From: Desulfobotulus alkaliphilus
GTDB taxonomy: Bacteria; Desulfobacterota; Desulfobacteria; Desulfobacterales; ASO4-4
Assembly: GCF_007830435.1 (NCBI RefSeq)
Contig: NZ_VLLC01000002.1
Coordinates: 1 to 64,000, forward strand
DNA: 64,000 nucleotides
Direction: 5' to 3'
The translations under genes were made by a program, and so were the position numbers. The first letter of the stretch is position 1; the number at the start of each line of letters is the position of its first letter. Below the pieces are notes generated by a model, which had not been told where the DNA came from, did no database searches, and saw nothing but the letters and a program-made list of their open reading frames with translations. Of the stretch, positions 8,112 to 15,245 are shown in pieces.

Positions 8112-8452
8112 GACAGTCTTTCTCCTGATAAAATCTGTAATTTCCAGACTCTGAAAATGCCCGAAGATATTTTTATTGTCAAACCCTTTTTGGTCTACCA
8201 AAAATATATTGCTTCGCCTTTTTTTGGCAAGAGGGCCTGCATCCTTATAAAAAATTCATTTTATCTTTAAAAAGCAGGGGCTAATATCCGAGACTCCTTC
8301 TTTTTTTGAAATATGTATTTTTTTCGGCATACCTTATTTTTTTGAATTGACTTTGGCTTTCCGAAATCATATGGATGGCAAAAAAATCTAAGCTATGAAA
8401 AAAAATTTAATGTTCCCCGCACTTACCACCAGCCAAAGAGAAAGGATTATTC
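8112..8452. promoter_or_regulatory. Divergent AT-rich promoter region
   Basis: This 340-bp AT-rich stretch separates the minus-strand MoxR operon from the plus-strand TonB receptor, so both promoters must lie here. I see poly-A/T tracts but no clear Fur box or riboswitch. A short TTGACT-like -35 occurs near 8345. Confidence 0.35.
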
Positions 8453-10681
8453 ATGTTGTTACCATGCAGCCAAAGGCAAAAAAGTCTTTTAAAGACAAAA
8501 GACAAGGGGAAAAAATCACCTGTTCCATGGAAGATCGCCCGGGCACTGGGGCTGGGGCTCACCCTCACAGCCTTTGCCTTCAGTTCATCGGCGATGGAAA
8601 AGGAAAAAGAAGATACAGCCATTGCCATGTCCGAAGTAACGGTCATCGGTACCCGCATTGCAACGGATGTGCAGAAATATCCCGGATCGGTGACGGTTCT
8701 GGGGGAAGAGGATCTGAAAAGTTCCAGTACGGTCATTGAAGCCATGACTTCCATCCCCGGTGTCACCACAGGGGGGGATTCCGGCAGGGCCATGGGGCAG
8801 CAGTTCAACATCCGCGGCTTCGGTTATCAGTCCGAAGACAGGGTCATTATCCTTCAGGATGGCGTCAGGCGTTCCGCCTCCCTTTTTTCCAATCAGATCT
8901 CAACCTTCCGTTCGGATAATGATCTTTTAAAGAGGATAGAAGTGGTCAAAGGCGCATCCTCCGGGGTACACGGCAGTGGTGCCATCGGCGGTGTGGGGGA
9001 AATGGGCACCAAGGATGCCTATGATTTCATGGTTCCCGGTCAGAACTTTGGCATGGCCACAAAATTCCGCTATGAAGACAACAACTACAGGGAAGGTTAT
9101 GTGGCCTTTGCCGCGGCACCGGAAGACCAGAAATATGAGATGCTGATTTACGGTAAAAAAGGTCAGCATGGGGACAGAACCCTTGCCAAGGCATACAGTG
9201 CCGGAAATGATACAAGCTCAAAAAAAGTTGATAACGATGAGGATCTCAGAATTCTTTTTATCAAGGGGGGCTACAATTTTACCGATGCCTCAAAACTGAC
9301 CCTTTCCTATTATGATTTTTCAAAAGATTCCAAAGTCACCTGGCAGAGCCTTTGGCATACCTCATACAGCACCGTAACCGGACCCGTCATCGGTACCCTC
9401 ACCCAGAGGGATATGATCGCCAGCTTCACCCACAACCCTAACCATTCTCCATGGCTGGATTTCGGTGCAACGGTGTACAGGGCTGATTCCAGCTACGACA
9501 GGGGCTTTGACTCCTTTAATGCCAGAGGAGAAAAGGACAAGCTGGACTATGAAAACAAGGATGAGCGCTGGGGCCTGCGCCTTCGCAACCAAATGCACTT
9601 TTCTGCCCTGACAGCCAGCAACCGCCTCCTTGTGGGAGCGGATTTTGAAAAAAGGGAAGAAGATGCCATTTATGTGAGAAACGGCACCGTCAGTGATTTT
9701 GGCTCCATGCCCAATACCTATGAAGACATGGGGTATTATGCCCATCTGGAGTCCTCATTTTTTGATGACATTCTTGTACTGCAGGCCAGCGGCCGTTTTG
9801 ACAGCTTTGACCGCAAGGTAAAGGGAGGAGGCAAGGCCTACTCCGGTGATCACTTTTCTCCAAGGATAGGGTTCAGTGCCCGCCTTTTTGAGGGCTTCCA
9901 CCTTCTGGGTAACTACTCCGAATCCTTCCGTGCTCCCACACCCCATGAAACCTCCTCCGAAGGCCCCCTCAACCGCCATTACTGGTATCTGCCCAATGCG
10001 GATCTTAAACCGGAAATCGCCAAGGAATTTGAAGGCGGCTTTTCCTATACCCGCAGAAATATCCTGAGGGATGAAGACCGGTTCCGCTTTAAAGCCATGT
10101 ATTTTGACGGTAAAATTGAGGACATGATCAATCTTGCACCGGATCACGACGGACCCAGAGCAGAAGATCATCCCATGAATGAAAATGCAGTTTATGCCAC
10201 ATATAAAAACATCGACAGCGTTTCCCGCGAGGGGTACGAGCTTTCAGCGTCCTATGACGCCTTCCGGGCAGGCTTCAGTGCAAGCTTTTCCCATCTCAAC
10301 ATGACCGATGATGCCACGGGCAAAAAAGCCCCCCAGGCCTTTGCCGATAAAGTCACCTTCAGCGCCTATGCAAGGCCCCTTCACAGCCTTAAAATCAGCA
10401 CCACCGTTCATCACTGGCTCAAGCCGGACCAGAACCCAGAAACCCTCGTGAGCGGTGGAACAACCCACTGGTATGTCAGAGACAGCTACACACAGGCCAA
10501 CTTCCTTGCCGCATGGACTCCGGATATCCGCTCCATGAATCTTTTTGCAAAGGATCTGGAAATCCTTGTGGGTGTAAACAATGCCTTTGATCAGGCCTAT
10601 ATCAATGCCAGAGACGTGGAAACCACTTCCCGTGTGGCTAAAGGCCGGAATATTTTCGCCAGTCTGAGCGCAAAATTTTAA
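8453..10681 (+). CDS. TonB-dependent outer-membrane receptor, heme/hemoglobin-receptor type
   Basis: A 742-residue receptor. AAAGG 7 bp before the ATG supports the start; a long basic N-region precedes a hydrophobic segment and AFSSSAM, consistent with a signal peptide. The TonB box region (SEVTVIGTR) leads into the plug (YPGSVTVLGEEDL, FNIRGFGYQSEDRVIILQDGVRRSASLF, LLKRIEVVKGASSGVHGSGAIGG), followed by a 22-strand-type barrel. It ends in the aromatic residue typical of outer-membrane proteins (SLSAKF). The plug sequence resembles the hemoglobin/transferrin/lactoferrin receptor group, so heme or another iron source is the likely substrate. An FmdE-like secreted protein follows 97 bp downstream. 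Confidence 0.92.
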   Translation: MLLPCSQRQKSLLKTKDKGKKSPVPWKIARALGLGLTLTAFAFSSSAMEKEKEDTAIAMSEVTVIGTRIATDVQKYPGSVTVLGEEDLKSSSTVIEAMTSIPGVTTGGDSGRAMGQQFNIRGFGYQSEDRVIILQDGVRRSASLFSNQISTFRSDNDLLKRIEVVKGASSGVHGSGAIGGVGEMGTKDAYDFMVPGQNFGMATKFRYEDNNYREGYVAFAAAPEDQKYEMLIYGKKGQHGDRTLAKAYSAGNDTSSKKVDNDEDLRILFIKGGYNFTDASKLTLSYYDFSKDSKVTWQSLWHTSYSTVTGPVIGTLTQRDMIASFTHNPNHSPWLDFGATVYRADSSYDRGFDSFNARGEKDKLDYENKDERWGLRLRNQMHFSALTASNRLLVGADFEKREEDAIYVRNGTVSDFGSMPNTYEDMGYYAHLESSFFDDILVLQASGRFDSFDRKVKGGGKAYSGDHFSPRIGFSARLFEGFHLLGNYSESFRAPTPHETSSEGPLNRHYWYLPNADLKPEIAKEFEGGFSYTRRNILRDEDRFRFKAMYFDGKIEDMINLAPDHDGPRAEDHPMNENAVYATYKNIDSVSREGYELSASYDAFRAGFSASFSHLNMTDDATGKKAPQAFADKVTFSAYARPLHSLKISTTVHHWLKPDQNPETLVSGGTTHWYVRDSYTQANFLAAWTPDIRSMNLFAKDLEILVGVNNAFDQAYINARDVETTSRVAKGRNIFASLSAKF

Positions 10682-10688
10682 TAACCCT

Positions 10689-10758
10689 CCCCGGATCTGT
10701 CGGATGCTGCCTGAAAGGGCAGAGGGATGCAAAATGGCCATCCGCATCAGATCCGGGG
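10689..10758. other. Long inverted repeat between receptor and FmdE-like gene
   Basis: CCCCGGATCTG (10689-10699) and CAGATCCGGGG (10748-10758) are perfect 11-bp arms enclosing a second small hairpin (TGCC ... GGCA). There is no T-run after the right arm on the plus strand, so it looks like an RNA processing or stabilising structure between the two genes rather than a full terminator. Confidence 0.55.
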
Positions 10759-10778
10759 AAAAAAATGAAAGGATATAA

Positions 10779-11480
10779 ATGATGATGCACCGCTTATGCA
10801 GCTGTATTCTCGGCTTCACCCTGATATGCATGGCTGCGGCAACGCCCCTCATGGCTTCAGAAAAAAGAAGCTATCCGGAAGCCCTGAAAAACCTTCCTCC
10901 CCTGACAGCCACACAGAACGGAGAAATCCGCATCATCCATCTTACGGATGTGCTGGATTTCTTCAACAAGACATGTCCGGGCACCATTCTGAGCTTCGTT
11001 GCCATCCGTTATGGCATCGACACCCTCTTTGGAGAAGACACACCGGACCTTGACGATATCGTTGTCATGAGCCGCATCGGTGGGGGGCCTTTAGACACAC
11101 TGGATTTCATTCTGAAGGGCGGCAACCCCGCCAACCGCACCTGGCCTCCTCCGGGTATTGACCGCAGCATGGAAAACTATGTGCTTCAGTTTTACCGCAA
11201 ATCCACCCTGCAGGGCGTCACCGTAAGTCTGAAAAGGGATGTCTGGGCAGGGGCGGATTCCTATTGTTCCTCTGCAGCACCCACAGAGGAAACAACCCAG
11301 CAGAGGCGCACGGATCTGCGAAGCTACATTTTCCAGACCCTGCCCCTTGTGCATCCCTCCGAAGCCTTTGAAACCACTGCCGTTTATACCTTCATTCCCT
11401 GGGGCAGCATGACGGAGCCGGAGATGAGACGGAATATCCGGAACCAGAGGCGGCAGCACGCAGAAACGCAGGAAGGGTAG
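10779..11480 (+). CDS. Secreted FmdE-like protein, paired with a TonB receptor
   Basis: A 233-residue protein with a signal peptide (hydrophobic core ILGFTLICMAAATPLMA, cleavage near residue 27). AAAGGA precedes the ATG. The core DFFNKTCPGTILSFVAIRYG and IGGGPLDTLDFILKGG resembles FmdE domains (H-x2-H-x-CPG, then a Cys/Asp-containing loop), but the second Cys of the usual motif is Gly. It is closely related over its whole length to the protein at 43678-44367; shared blocks include LFGEDTPDLDD, NRTWPPPGI/DRTWPPPGI, RKSTL and YTFIPWGSMTE. Both copies neighbour a TonB receptor, so a role in periplasmic metal or heme handling is inferred. The fold assignment needs a profile search. Confidence 0.7.
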   Translation: MMMHRLCSCILGFTLICMAAATPLMASEKRSYPEALKNLPPLTATQNGEIRIIHLTDVLDFFNKTCPGTILSFVAIRYGIDTLFGEDTPDLDDIVVMSRIGGGPLDTLDFILKGGNPANRTWPPPGIDRSMENYVLQFYRKSTLQGVTVSLKRDVWAGADSYCSSAAPTEETTQQRRTDLRSYIFQTLPLVHPSEAFETTAVYTFIPWGSMTEPEMRRNIRNQRRQHAETQEG

Positions 11481-11798
11481 TTTTTTTCCTGAAAAATCAT
11501 AAAAAAGCACCATCCCGGACAGCAGGCACCGCAATGGGTGTCCACTGTCCGGGAATATCCCCCCCTGATTTCTGCATGTAATTCTTTTTTCAAATATAAG
11601 AATCCCTGTCATTATCCATTCAGATATGCTTTAATATTCTTCATGTTTGAAGTTTTTTTCTAAAAAAATCAAACCTGAACCTTCCATTGCTGAAGAGGGG
11701 TGCTTGACTGCGACTTTTTTCACAAGGCGAAAAATTCTGGCTGCTGACTTTGTAGGCCGTTCGACCTCAATGCACCATACCAAACCTTTAGAGAAGCC
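11481..11798. other. Intergenic region with a hairpin
   Basis: A hairpin with arms TCCCGGACAG and CTGTCCGGGA lies at about 11513-11554, just after the FmdE-like gene. No T-run follows on the plus strand. The remaining 240 bp are AT-rich and presumably carry the promoter of the next pair (TTGACT at about 11704). No gene is seen. Confidence 0.45.
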
Positions 11799-12293
11799 AT
11801 GAAAACAACCAGCTTAATTTATTCAGTAACCGCAATCCTGATTGCAGCCATTATGGCCTTTAAAATTTATGATGGGCTGAATCACCTGCAGCAGATGAAG
11901 CGTATGGAAAATCATGGAGAAAAAACCATTGGTTATGTTCAGGGTACAGCCAGTGAGACCATCAGCAGGCGGGGCAGCCGGGTACGCTATTTTGCTTACA
12001 TCGACTATGCCGGAACCGATGCAGGGGGTCAGGACCGGCGCCTGACCATTAAAGCGCCTGTTGAAAAGGAACAATATCAGATGCTCACCCACAGCCAGCA
12101 GGTTTCTGTCATGTATGAGTCTGGTGCACCGCATAATGCCATGATGATCGGTCAGAAAGAAACCTCTGCCAAAACCAAATGGGTAACAGGTTTTGCCTTT
12201 GCCCTTTTCCTTATGGCTGTAAATGCTGCCCTGTATTTTATCTTCAGGCCAGTCCCCCGGTTTTCACCAGGATCCCGTAAGGAGCCGTACTGA
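11799..12293 (+). CDS. DUF3592-like membrane protein
   Basis: A 164-residue inner-membrane protein with an N-terminal membrane segment (residues about 5-21), a periplasmic or cytosolic beta-rich domain (KTIGYVQGTASETISRRGSRVRYFAY; VSVMYESGAPHNAM) and a second membrane segment near residues 130-150. The two-TM arrangement around a small beta domain with VxVxYxPxxP-like ending (here VSVMYESGAP) is typical of DUF3592 proteins. It overlaps the next gene by one base (TGATG), so the two are translated together. Function unknown. Confidence 0.65.
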   Translation: MKTTSLIYSVTAILIAAIMAFKIYDGLNHLQQMKRMENHGEKTIGYVQGTASETISRRGSRVRYFAYIDYAGTDAGGQDRRLTIKAPVEKEQYQMLTHSQQVSVMYESGAPHNAMMIGQKETSAKTKWVTGFAFALFLMAVNAALYFIFRPVPRFSPGSRKEPY

Positions 12294-13057
12294 TGTCACC
12301 CATATTTGCATGGTTACTTTATCTTACATTTACAAGCCTGAGCCTTTTGCTGGTGATGGCAGGTCTGGCCACAACCCGCGCCAACTGGAGAACCCTTCAG
12401 CGCGTCAAGAGCCCTGTGCAGCAGGTGACTGCGCCTGAGGAACCCTTTTGCTCTCTGGTTCAGGTTCAGTCAGGCACCCCCGGCCTGTCCCTGCTCTTAC
12501 AGGAACCCTGTGTGTACTCCATAAGCCTTGTAAAAAAAGGATACTCCAAAAATAAAAGCCGGATCTATCTGGACGAAATCTCTCAGGCAGAAATAACAAT
12601 GATTTCGGGGGACTGGTCCTTTGAAATCCCTGAAAGGGACACAGGGTGTTTTTGGATACTGCCTGAATATCATTACCATAAATGGGTGGGCCGCGCCCTG
12701 CCTGAAACCATAAGAAAGAGACTGGAAACCCTTGATATTGATCCGGACTTCTGGAAGGGGCTGCGTTCCTGCACCGTAGACATCAAAGAAAAAATTATCC
12801 CTACCGATACGCCGGTATGGGTATGCGGGCGGCTTGTACCGCAAAAGTCCCCGGAACCAGAAGAAAAGAAATCCAGCAGGCAGCCCGCCCCTTACCGGTT
12901 GGCCGGACACTGCGATCTGACGTTTCCTTTAATTGCTGTTACCCACAAAGACATGAAACAACAGGCATTCTTTGACTGGATGATGTGGCTGACTGGCAGT
13001 CTGTCACTTACAGCCTTTACGGCTTTTGTCAGCTACCTGTTCTTCTTTACATTCTGA
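12293..13057 (+). CDS. GIDE-like two-TM membrane protein
   Basis: A 254-residue protein with membrane helices at about residues 5-26 and 230-252 and a long domain between them. The middle part (EEPFCSLVQVQ ... LLLQEPCVYSISLVKKGYSKN ... ISGDWSFEIPERDTG ... ETIRKRLETLDIDPD ... DTPVWVCGRLV) follows the order seen in prokaryotic GIDE domains, the fold shared with the mitochondrial E3 ligase MUL1, but the bacterial proteins have no RING. It is translationally coupled to the DUF3592-like gene. A membrane-associated stress or envelope role is only a guess; the family assignment is moderate. Confidence 0.5.
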   Translation: MSPIFAWLLYLTFTSLSLLLVMAGLATTRANWRTLQRVKSPVQQVTAPEEPFCSLVQVQSGTPGLSLLLQEPCVYSISLVKKGYSKNKSRIYLDEISQAEITMISGDWSFEIPERDTGCFWILPEYHYHKWVGRALPETIRKRLETLDIDPDFWKGLRSCTVDIKEKIIPTDTPVWVCGRLVPQKSPEPEEKKSSRQPAPYRLAGHCDLTFPLIAVTHKDMKQQAFFDWMMWLTGSLSLTAFTAFVSYLFFFTF

Positions 13058-13088
13058 CCCCTTTGATCACATCAGTACAGAAGCAGCA

Positions 13089-13291
13089 ATCCAAAACAGG
13101 GCAGGCCTTTTAAAGCTCCTGAGAAATCCGTCAGCTCGTTAAGGGATGTGATGAGCCAAAAACTTTAGCCTGCTGCTCAGCCCCCCCTCTCCCACCCGCC
13201 GCCCAGTACCTTATAAAGATCCAGTGCCGCATCCAGACTTGCCAGCCGGAGCTGTACCATCTGATCCCTGGCCTGAAAAAGACTGCGCTGG
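13089..13291 (-). pseudogene. Duplicated 3' tail of the tolC-like efflux gene
   Basis: About 200 bp nearly identical to 29712-29915, in the same orientation. On the minus strand it encodes the last 45 or so codons of the outer-membrane efflux lipoprotein ([15 protein letters not shown], then [17 protein letters not shown] and stop) plus 75 bp of downstream DNA. Similarity ends abruptly at 13291, so there is no gene body here. This is a displaced fragment, not a functional gene. Its homologous flank ends 60 bp before the pilus-cluster promoter. Confidence 0.85.
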
Positions 13292-13350
13292 CCGTCCCGT
13301 TGTCCGCATATTTTCTCATTTTGCAAAAACAGGACATCAAAATAAATTCC

Positions 13351-13380
13351 TTGACTTTTTTTAGGCATACAAAATAAGAT
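13351..13380 (+). promoter_or_regulatory. Sigma-70-type promoter of the pilus cluster
   Basis: TTGACT (13351-13356) and TAAGAT (13375-13380) are separated by 18 bp, 67 bp before the first gene of the pilus cluster. It is the best promoter candidate for that operon. Confidence 0.55.
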
Positions 13381-13447
13381 TTGTCACACACAAGAGCTGG
13401 ACACCCATATCTCCCGCGCGGCGGGAAGCCCCTTAACCGGAAAGATT

Positions 13448-13828
13448 ATGATTGATATCCTTCAAAGACTCGTTCTCGCCGCTGCGGTCAGCGGTGCCAT
13501 TGCCCTGAACATGGATGAGATTCAGGGTTTCTATGAAGAAACCATGACGGCATCCCAGAGGGTGACGGCGGCCGGTGACCTGCGAAGTATATCCATCATG
13601 CTGGATTATGAATTCATGCAGAGCGGCCGCTATCCTTCGGAAAGAAACTTTGAACGCTGGCTGCAGCAGCGCTTCCAGGAAAATGAACTCCGGGAGCTGA
13701 ACAGGGATCAGTGGGGAAACACTTACAGATACAGCACGGGACCGGACCGGAGAAGCTTTGTTCTTGCCAGTGCCGGGCCGGATGGAGAATTTGATACCGA
13801 AGACGACATGATCCGCACAGGTCCCTGA
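13448..13828 (+). CDS. GspG-like pseudopilin lacking a prepilin leader
   Basis: A 126-residue protein with an N-terminal hydrophobic helix (RLVLAAAVSGAIALNM) and a C-terminal domain whose pattern RDQWGNTYRYSTGP ... FVLASAGPDGEFDTEDD matches the major-pseudopilin (GspG) C-terminal fold, including the Asp-rich calcium loop. The N-terminus has no G-F-T-L-x-E prepilin peptidase site, so it would not be processed as a normal pilin. It opens the pilus cluster and may be an anchored minor component or assembly factor. Confidence 0.65.
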   Translation: MIDILQRLVLAAAVSGAIALNMDEIQGFYEETMTASQRVTAAGDLRSISIMLDYEFMQSGRYPSERNFERWLQQRFQENELRELNRDQWGNTYRYSTGPDRRSFVLASAGPDGEFDTEDDMIRTGP

Positions 13829-13899
13829 TTCAAAAAAAGCGGCCTTTAAAGCAGCAGATTTTCATGCAGACCGTACAACAAGACAAAGGAGGATAAAGG

Positions 13900-14484
13900 A
13901 TGTTACTTGAAAACCAGCGGGAGGACAGGTGGAAAATCCGGCATTCTTTGCCCCGTTTCATGAAGGGACTGCTGCGGCGACGCAGATTTTTTGTGTCTCC
14001 TGCCTTTCAGCTCAGCCTTACCTGGCGCATTCTCCTGCTCATGATGCTGGCCGTGGGCATTACAGCTACCATAGATGCCTGGTTCTATCTGGTCTTTCTG
14101 GATCAGAGGATGATGATCAATGTGAACATGGCTTATCTGAACAAATTTATTGCCATCCTGCTCCTTGTACTCATCGGAGGGGCCGTCTGGACTCTGCGTC
14201 TCACCCATCGCATTGCAGGGCCGGTTTACCGGATCATCCGGGTTCTGGAAAAGACAGGCGATCATGGAAAGACAAAGGTCTGTCTCCGAAAAAATGACCT
14301 GCTTCAGGAACTGGCGCAGCCTGTAAATGCCACGCTGGCCCTTCTGAACGAACAGCGCCTCCGCATTCATCTGGCCCGGAAGGATCTGAACAGCCTTCTG
14401 GAGCAGATGGCAGAGGGTGAGCGGAATGAGGAAGATGTGATACGGCAGATCCGGGAGGCTGTTCGCAGGCTGGACGGAGAATGA
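13900..14484 (+). CDS. HAMP-domain membrane protein
   Basis: A 194-residue inner-membrane protein with a basic N-terminus (FMKGLLRRRRFF), two membrane helices (about residues 40-66 and 82-99), a HAMP domain (LRLTHRIAGPVYRIIRVLEK), and a C-terminal coiled coil of about 45 residues. No kinase or methyl-accepting output domain follows, so it is a stand-alone HAMP protein, a kind often found in Desulfobacterota. GGAGG lies 8 bp before the ATG. It lies 71 bp after the pseudopilin-like gene, so it may report the state of the pilus machine, but this is inferred only from position. Confidence 0.75.
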   Translation: MLLENQREDRWKIRHSLPRFMKGLLRRRRFFVSPAFQLSLTWRILLLMMLAVGITATIDAWFYLVFLDQRMMINVNMAYLNKFIAILLLVLIGGAVWTLRLTHRIAGPVYRIIRVLEKTGDHGKTKVCLRKNDLLQELAQPVNATLALLNEQRLRIHLARKDLNSLLEQMAEGERNEEDVIRQIREAVRRLDGE

Positions 14485-14568
14485 TGCCTGTTTTTTTTAA
14501 AGAAAAAGATAAAAAACCCCTAAAAAACCATGGCTTTTAGATTTTTTTTAGACTATCCAAAAAAATGC

Positions 14569-14597
14569 TTGACATGGAAAAAGAAAGGGGTTAAGTT
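14569..14597 (+). promoter_or_regulatory. Sigma-70-type promoter of a leader RNA
   Basis: TTGACA (14569-14574) is followed after 16-17 bp by TTAAGTT. This promoter precedes a 120-nt untranslated region that ends in a strong intrinsic terminator. Confidence 0.6.
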
Positions 14598-14604
14598 CGG
14601 ACCC

Positions 14605-14729
14605 GTTCGATGAATGATAATTCAGGCACAGAGGAACACCTTACGGTCTTCGGCATTGCAAATGTGCGACAGAAAGTGAAGGCGTAACTGGAAAAGGCGA
14701 TTTTTTTTTCGCCCCGGTTACGCCTTTTT
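14605..14729 (+). ncRNA. Candidate leader RNA/attenuator or small RNA
   Basis: This is the segment between a good promoter (14569-14597) and an intrinsic terminator (14679-14729). It contains no plausible gene and has a GC-rich middle part with GGCACAGAGGAACACC and GCAAATGTGCGAC blocks that could pair. The next start codon is only 22 bp after the terminator, which is the layout of a riboswitch or attenuator controlling the 68-residue gene, or of a free small RNA. It does not match the c-di-GMP-I, cobalamin or other riboswitch consensus sequences that I know. Confidence 0.5.
14679..14729 (+). terminator. Intrinsic terminator of the leader RNA
   Basis: GGCGTAACTGG (14681-14691) pairs with CCGGTTACGCC (14714-14724) with one G-U pair. 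An inner GGCGA/TCGCC hairpin spans a run of T, and TTTTT follows the outer stem. It is a strong terminator. Confidence 0.85.
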
Positions 14730-14751
14730 CCTTTTACAGGGAGCAGACACC

Positions 14752-14958
14752 ATGGAAAACCATCTTTCCTTAGAACACAGCCCCATACGGGAAAAAATCA
14801 TGGAGCTTTACACGGATCTTTTTCTGCACGACGGATACGGAAAAATTTCCCTTGAGATGCGTTTTCTCAAGCGGGGGCAGAAGGAAATTATCGTCAGCAG
14901 CGGAAAGGATTTTCGTTTTGTGGTGGACTGGCCCGAAGTCCGGTCCGCTGGCAGCTAA
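14752..14958 (+). CDS. Hypothetical 68-residue protein behind the leader RNA
   Basis: A small soluble protein starting at the ATG at 14752, with GGGAG 8 bp upstream. It is amphipathic: IREKIMELYTDLFLHDGYGKISLEMRFLKRGQKEIIVSSGKDFRFVVDW looks like a short helix followed by a beta-sheet. I do not recognise the family. It sits inside the pilus cluster, between the HAMP protein and the major prepilin, and its expression is probably controlled by the terminator 22 bp upstream. Confidence 0.65.
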   Translation: MENHLSLEHSPIREKIMELYTDLFLHDGYGKISLEMRFLKRGQKEIIVSSGKDFRFVVDWPEVRSAGS

Positions 14959-15194
14959 AACAGGTATCATCCTTCCCCTTTCACGGGAAGGTTCATGATA
15001 ACGGATTTTCAATTCGGAGTGAAGGGAGGTGAGGCAAGGGAGGAAGTACATTCCCCAAAGGCCGGTGCAATGCCGGAAAAGGGAAAACAGGCTCTTTCTT
15101 CATGGGAACCCTGGGGCAGGGCAGGGAAGAAAGAAAGTCAGAAAAAGGGAAGTGTGGAAAAACTTGCACAGGCAGCGGCAGACTCTGGGGCTGA
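14959..15194 (+). other. Long purine-rich leader before the major prepilin gene
   Basis: About 235 bp, rich in G and A (GGGAGGTGAGG, AAAGGGAAAACAGG), between the small gene and the prepilin. Frames read through it but have no family and would be low-complexity Lys/Gly/Gln. The short inverted repeat GCCGGTGCAATGCCGG lies at about 15061-15076. It is best read as a long 5' untranslated region. Confidence 0.4.
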
Positions 15195-15240
15195 GTTGCT
15201 GCTCCATAGGAAAAACAACTTCAATTTTTTATGGAGCAAC
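15195..15240 (+). promoter_or_regulatory. Hairpin covering the ribosome binding site of the prepilin gene
   Basis: GTTGCTGCTCCAT (15195-15207) can pair with ATGGAGCAAC (15231-15240) with a 2-nt bulge. The GGAG within the right arm is the Shine-Dalgarno for the ATG at 15246. The paired form would block ribosome access, so a translation switch is plausible. Confidence 0.5.
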
Positions 15241-15245
15241 AAACA

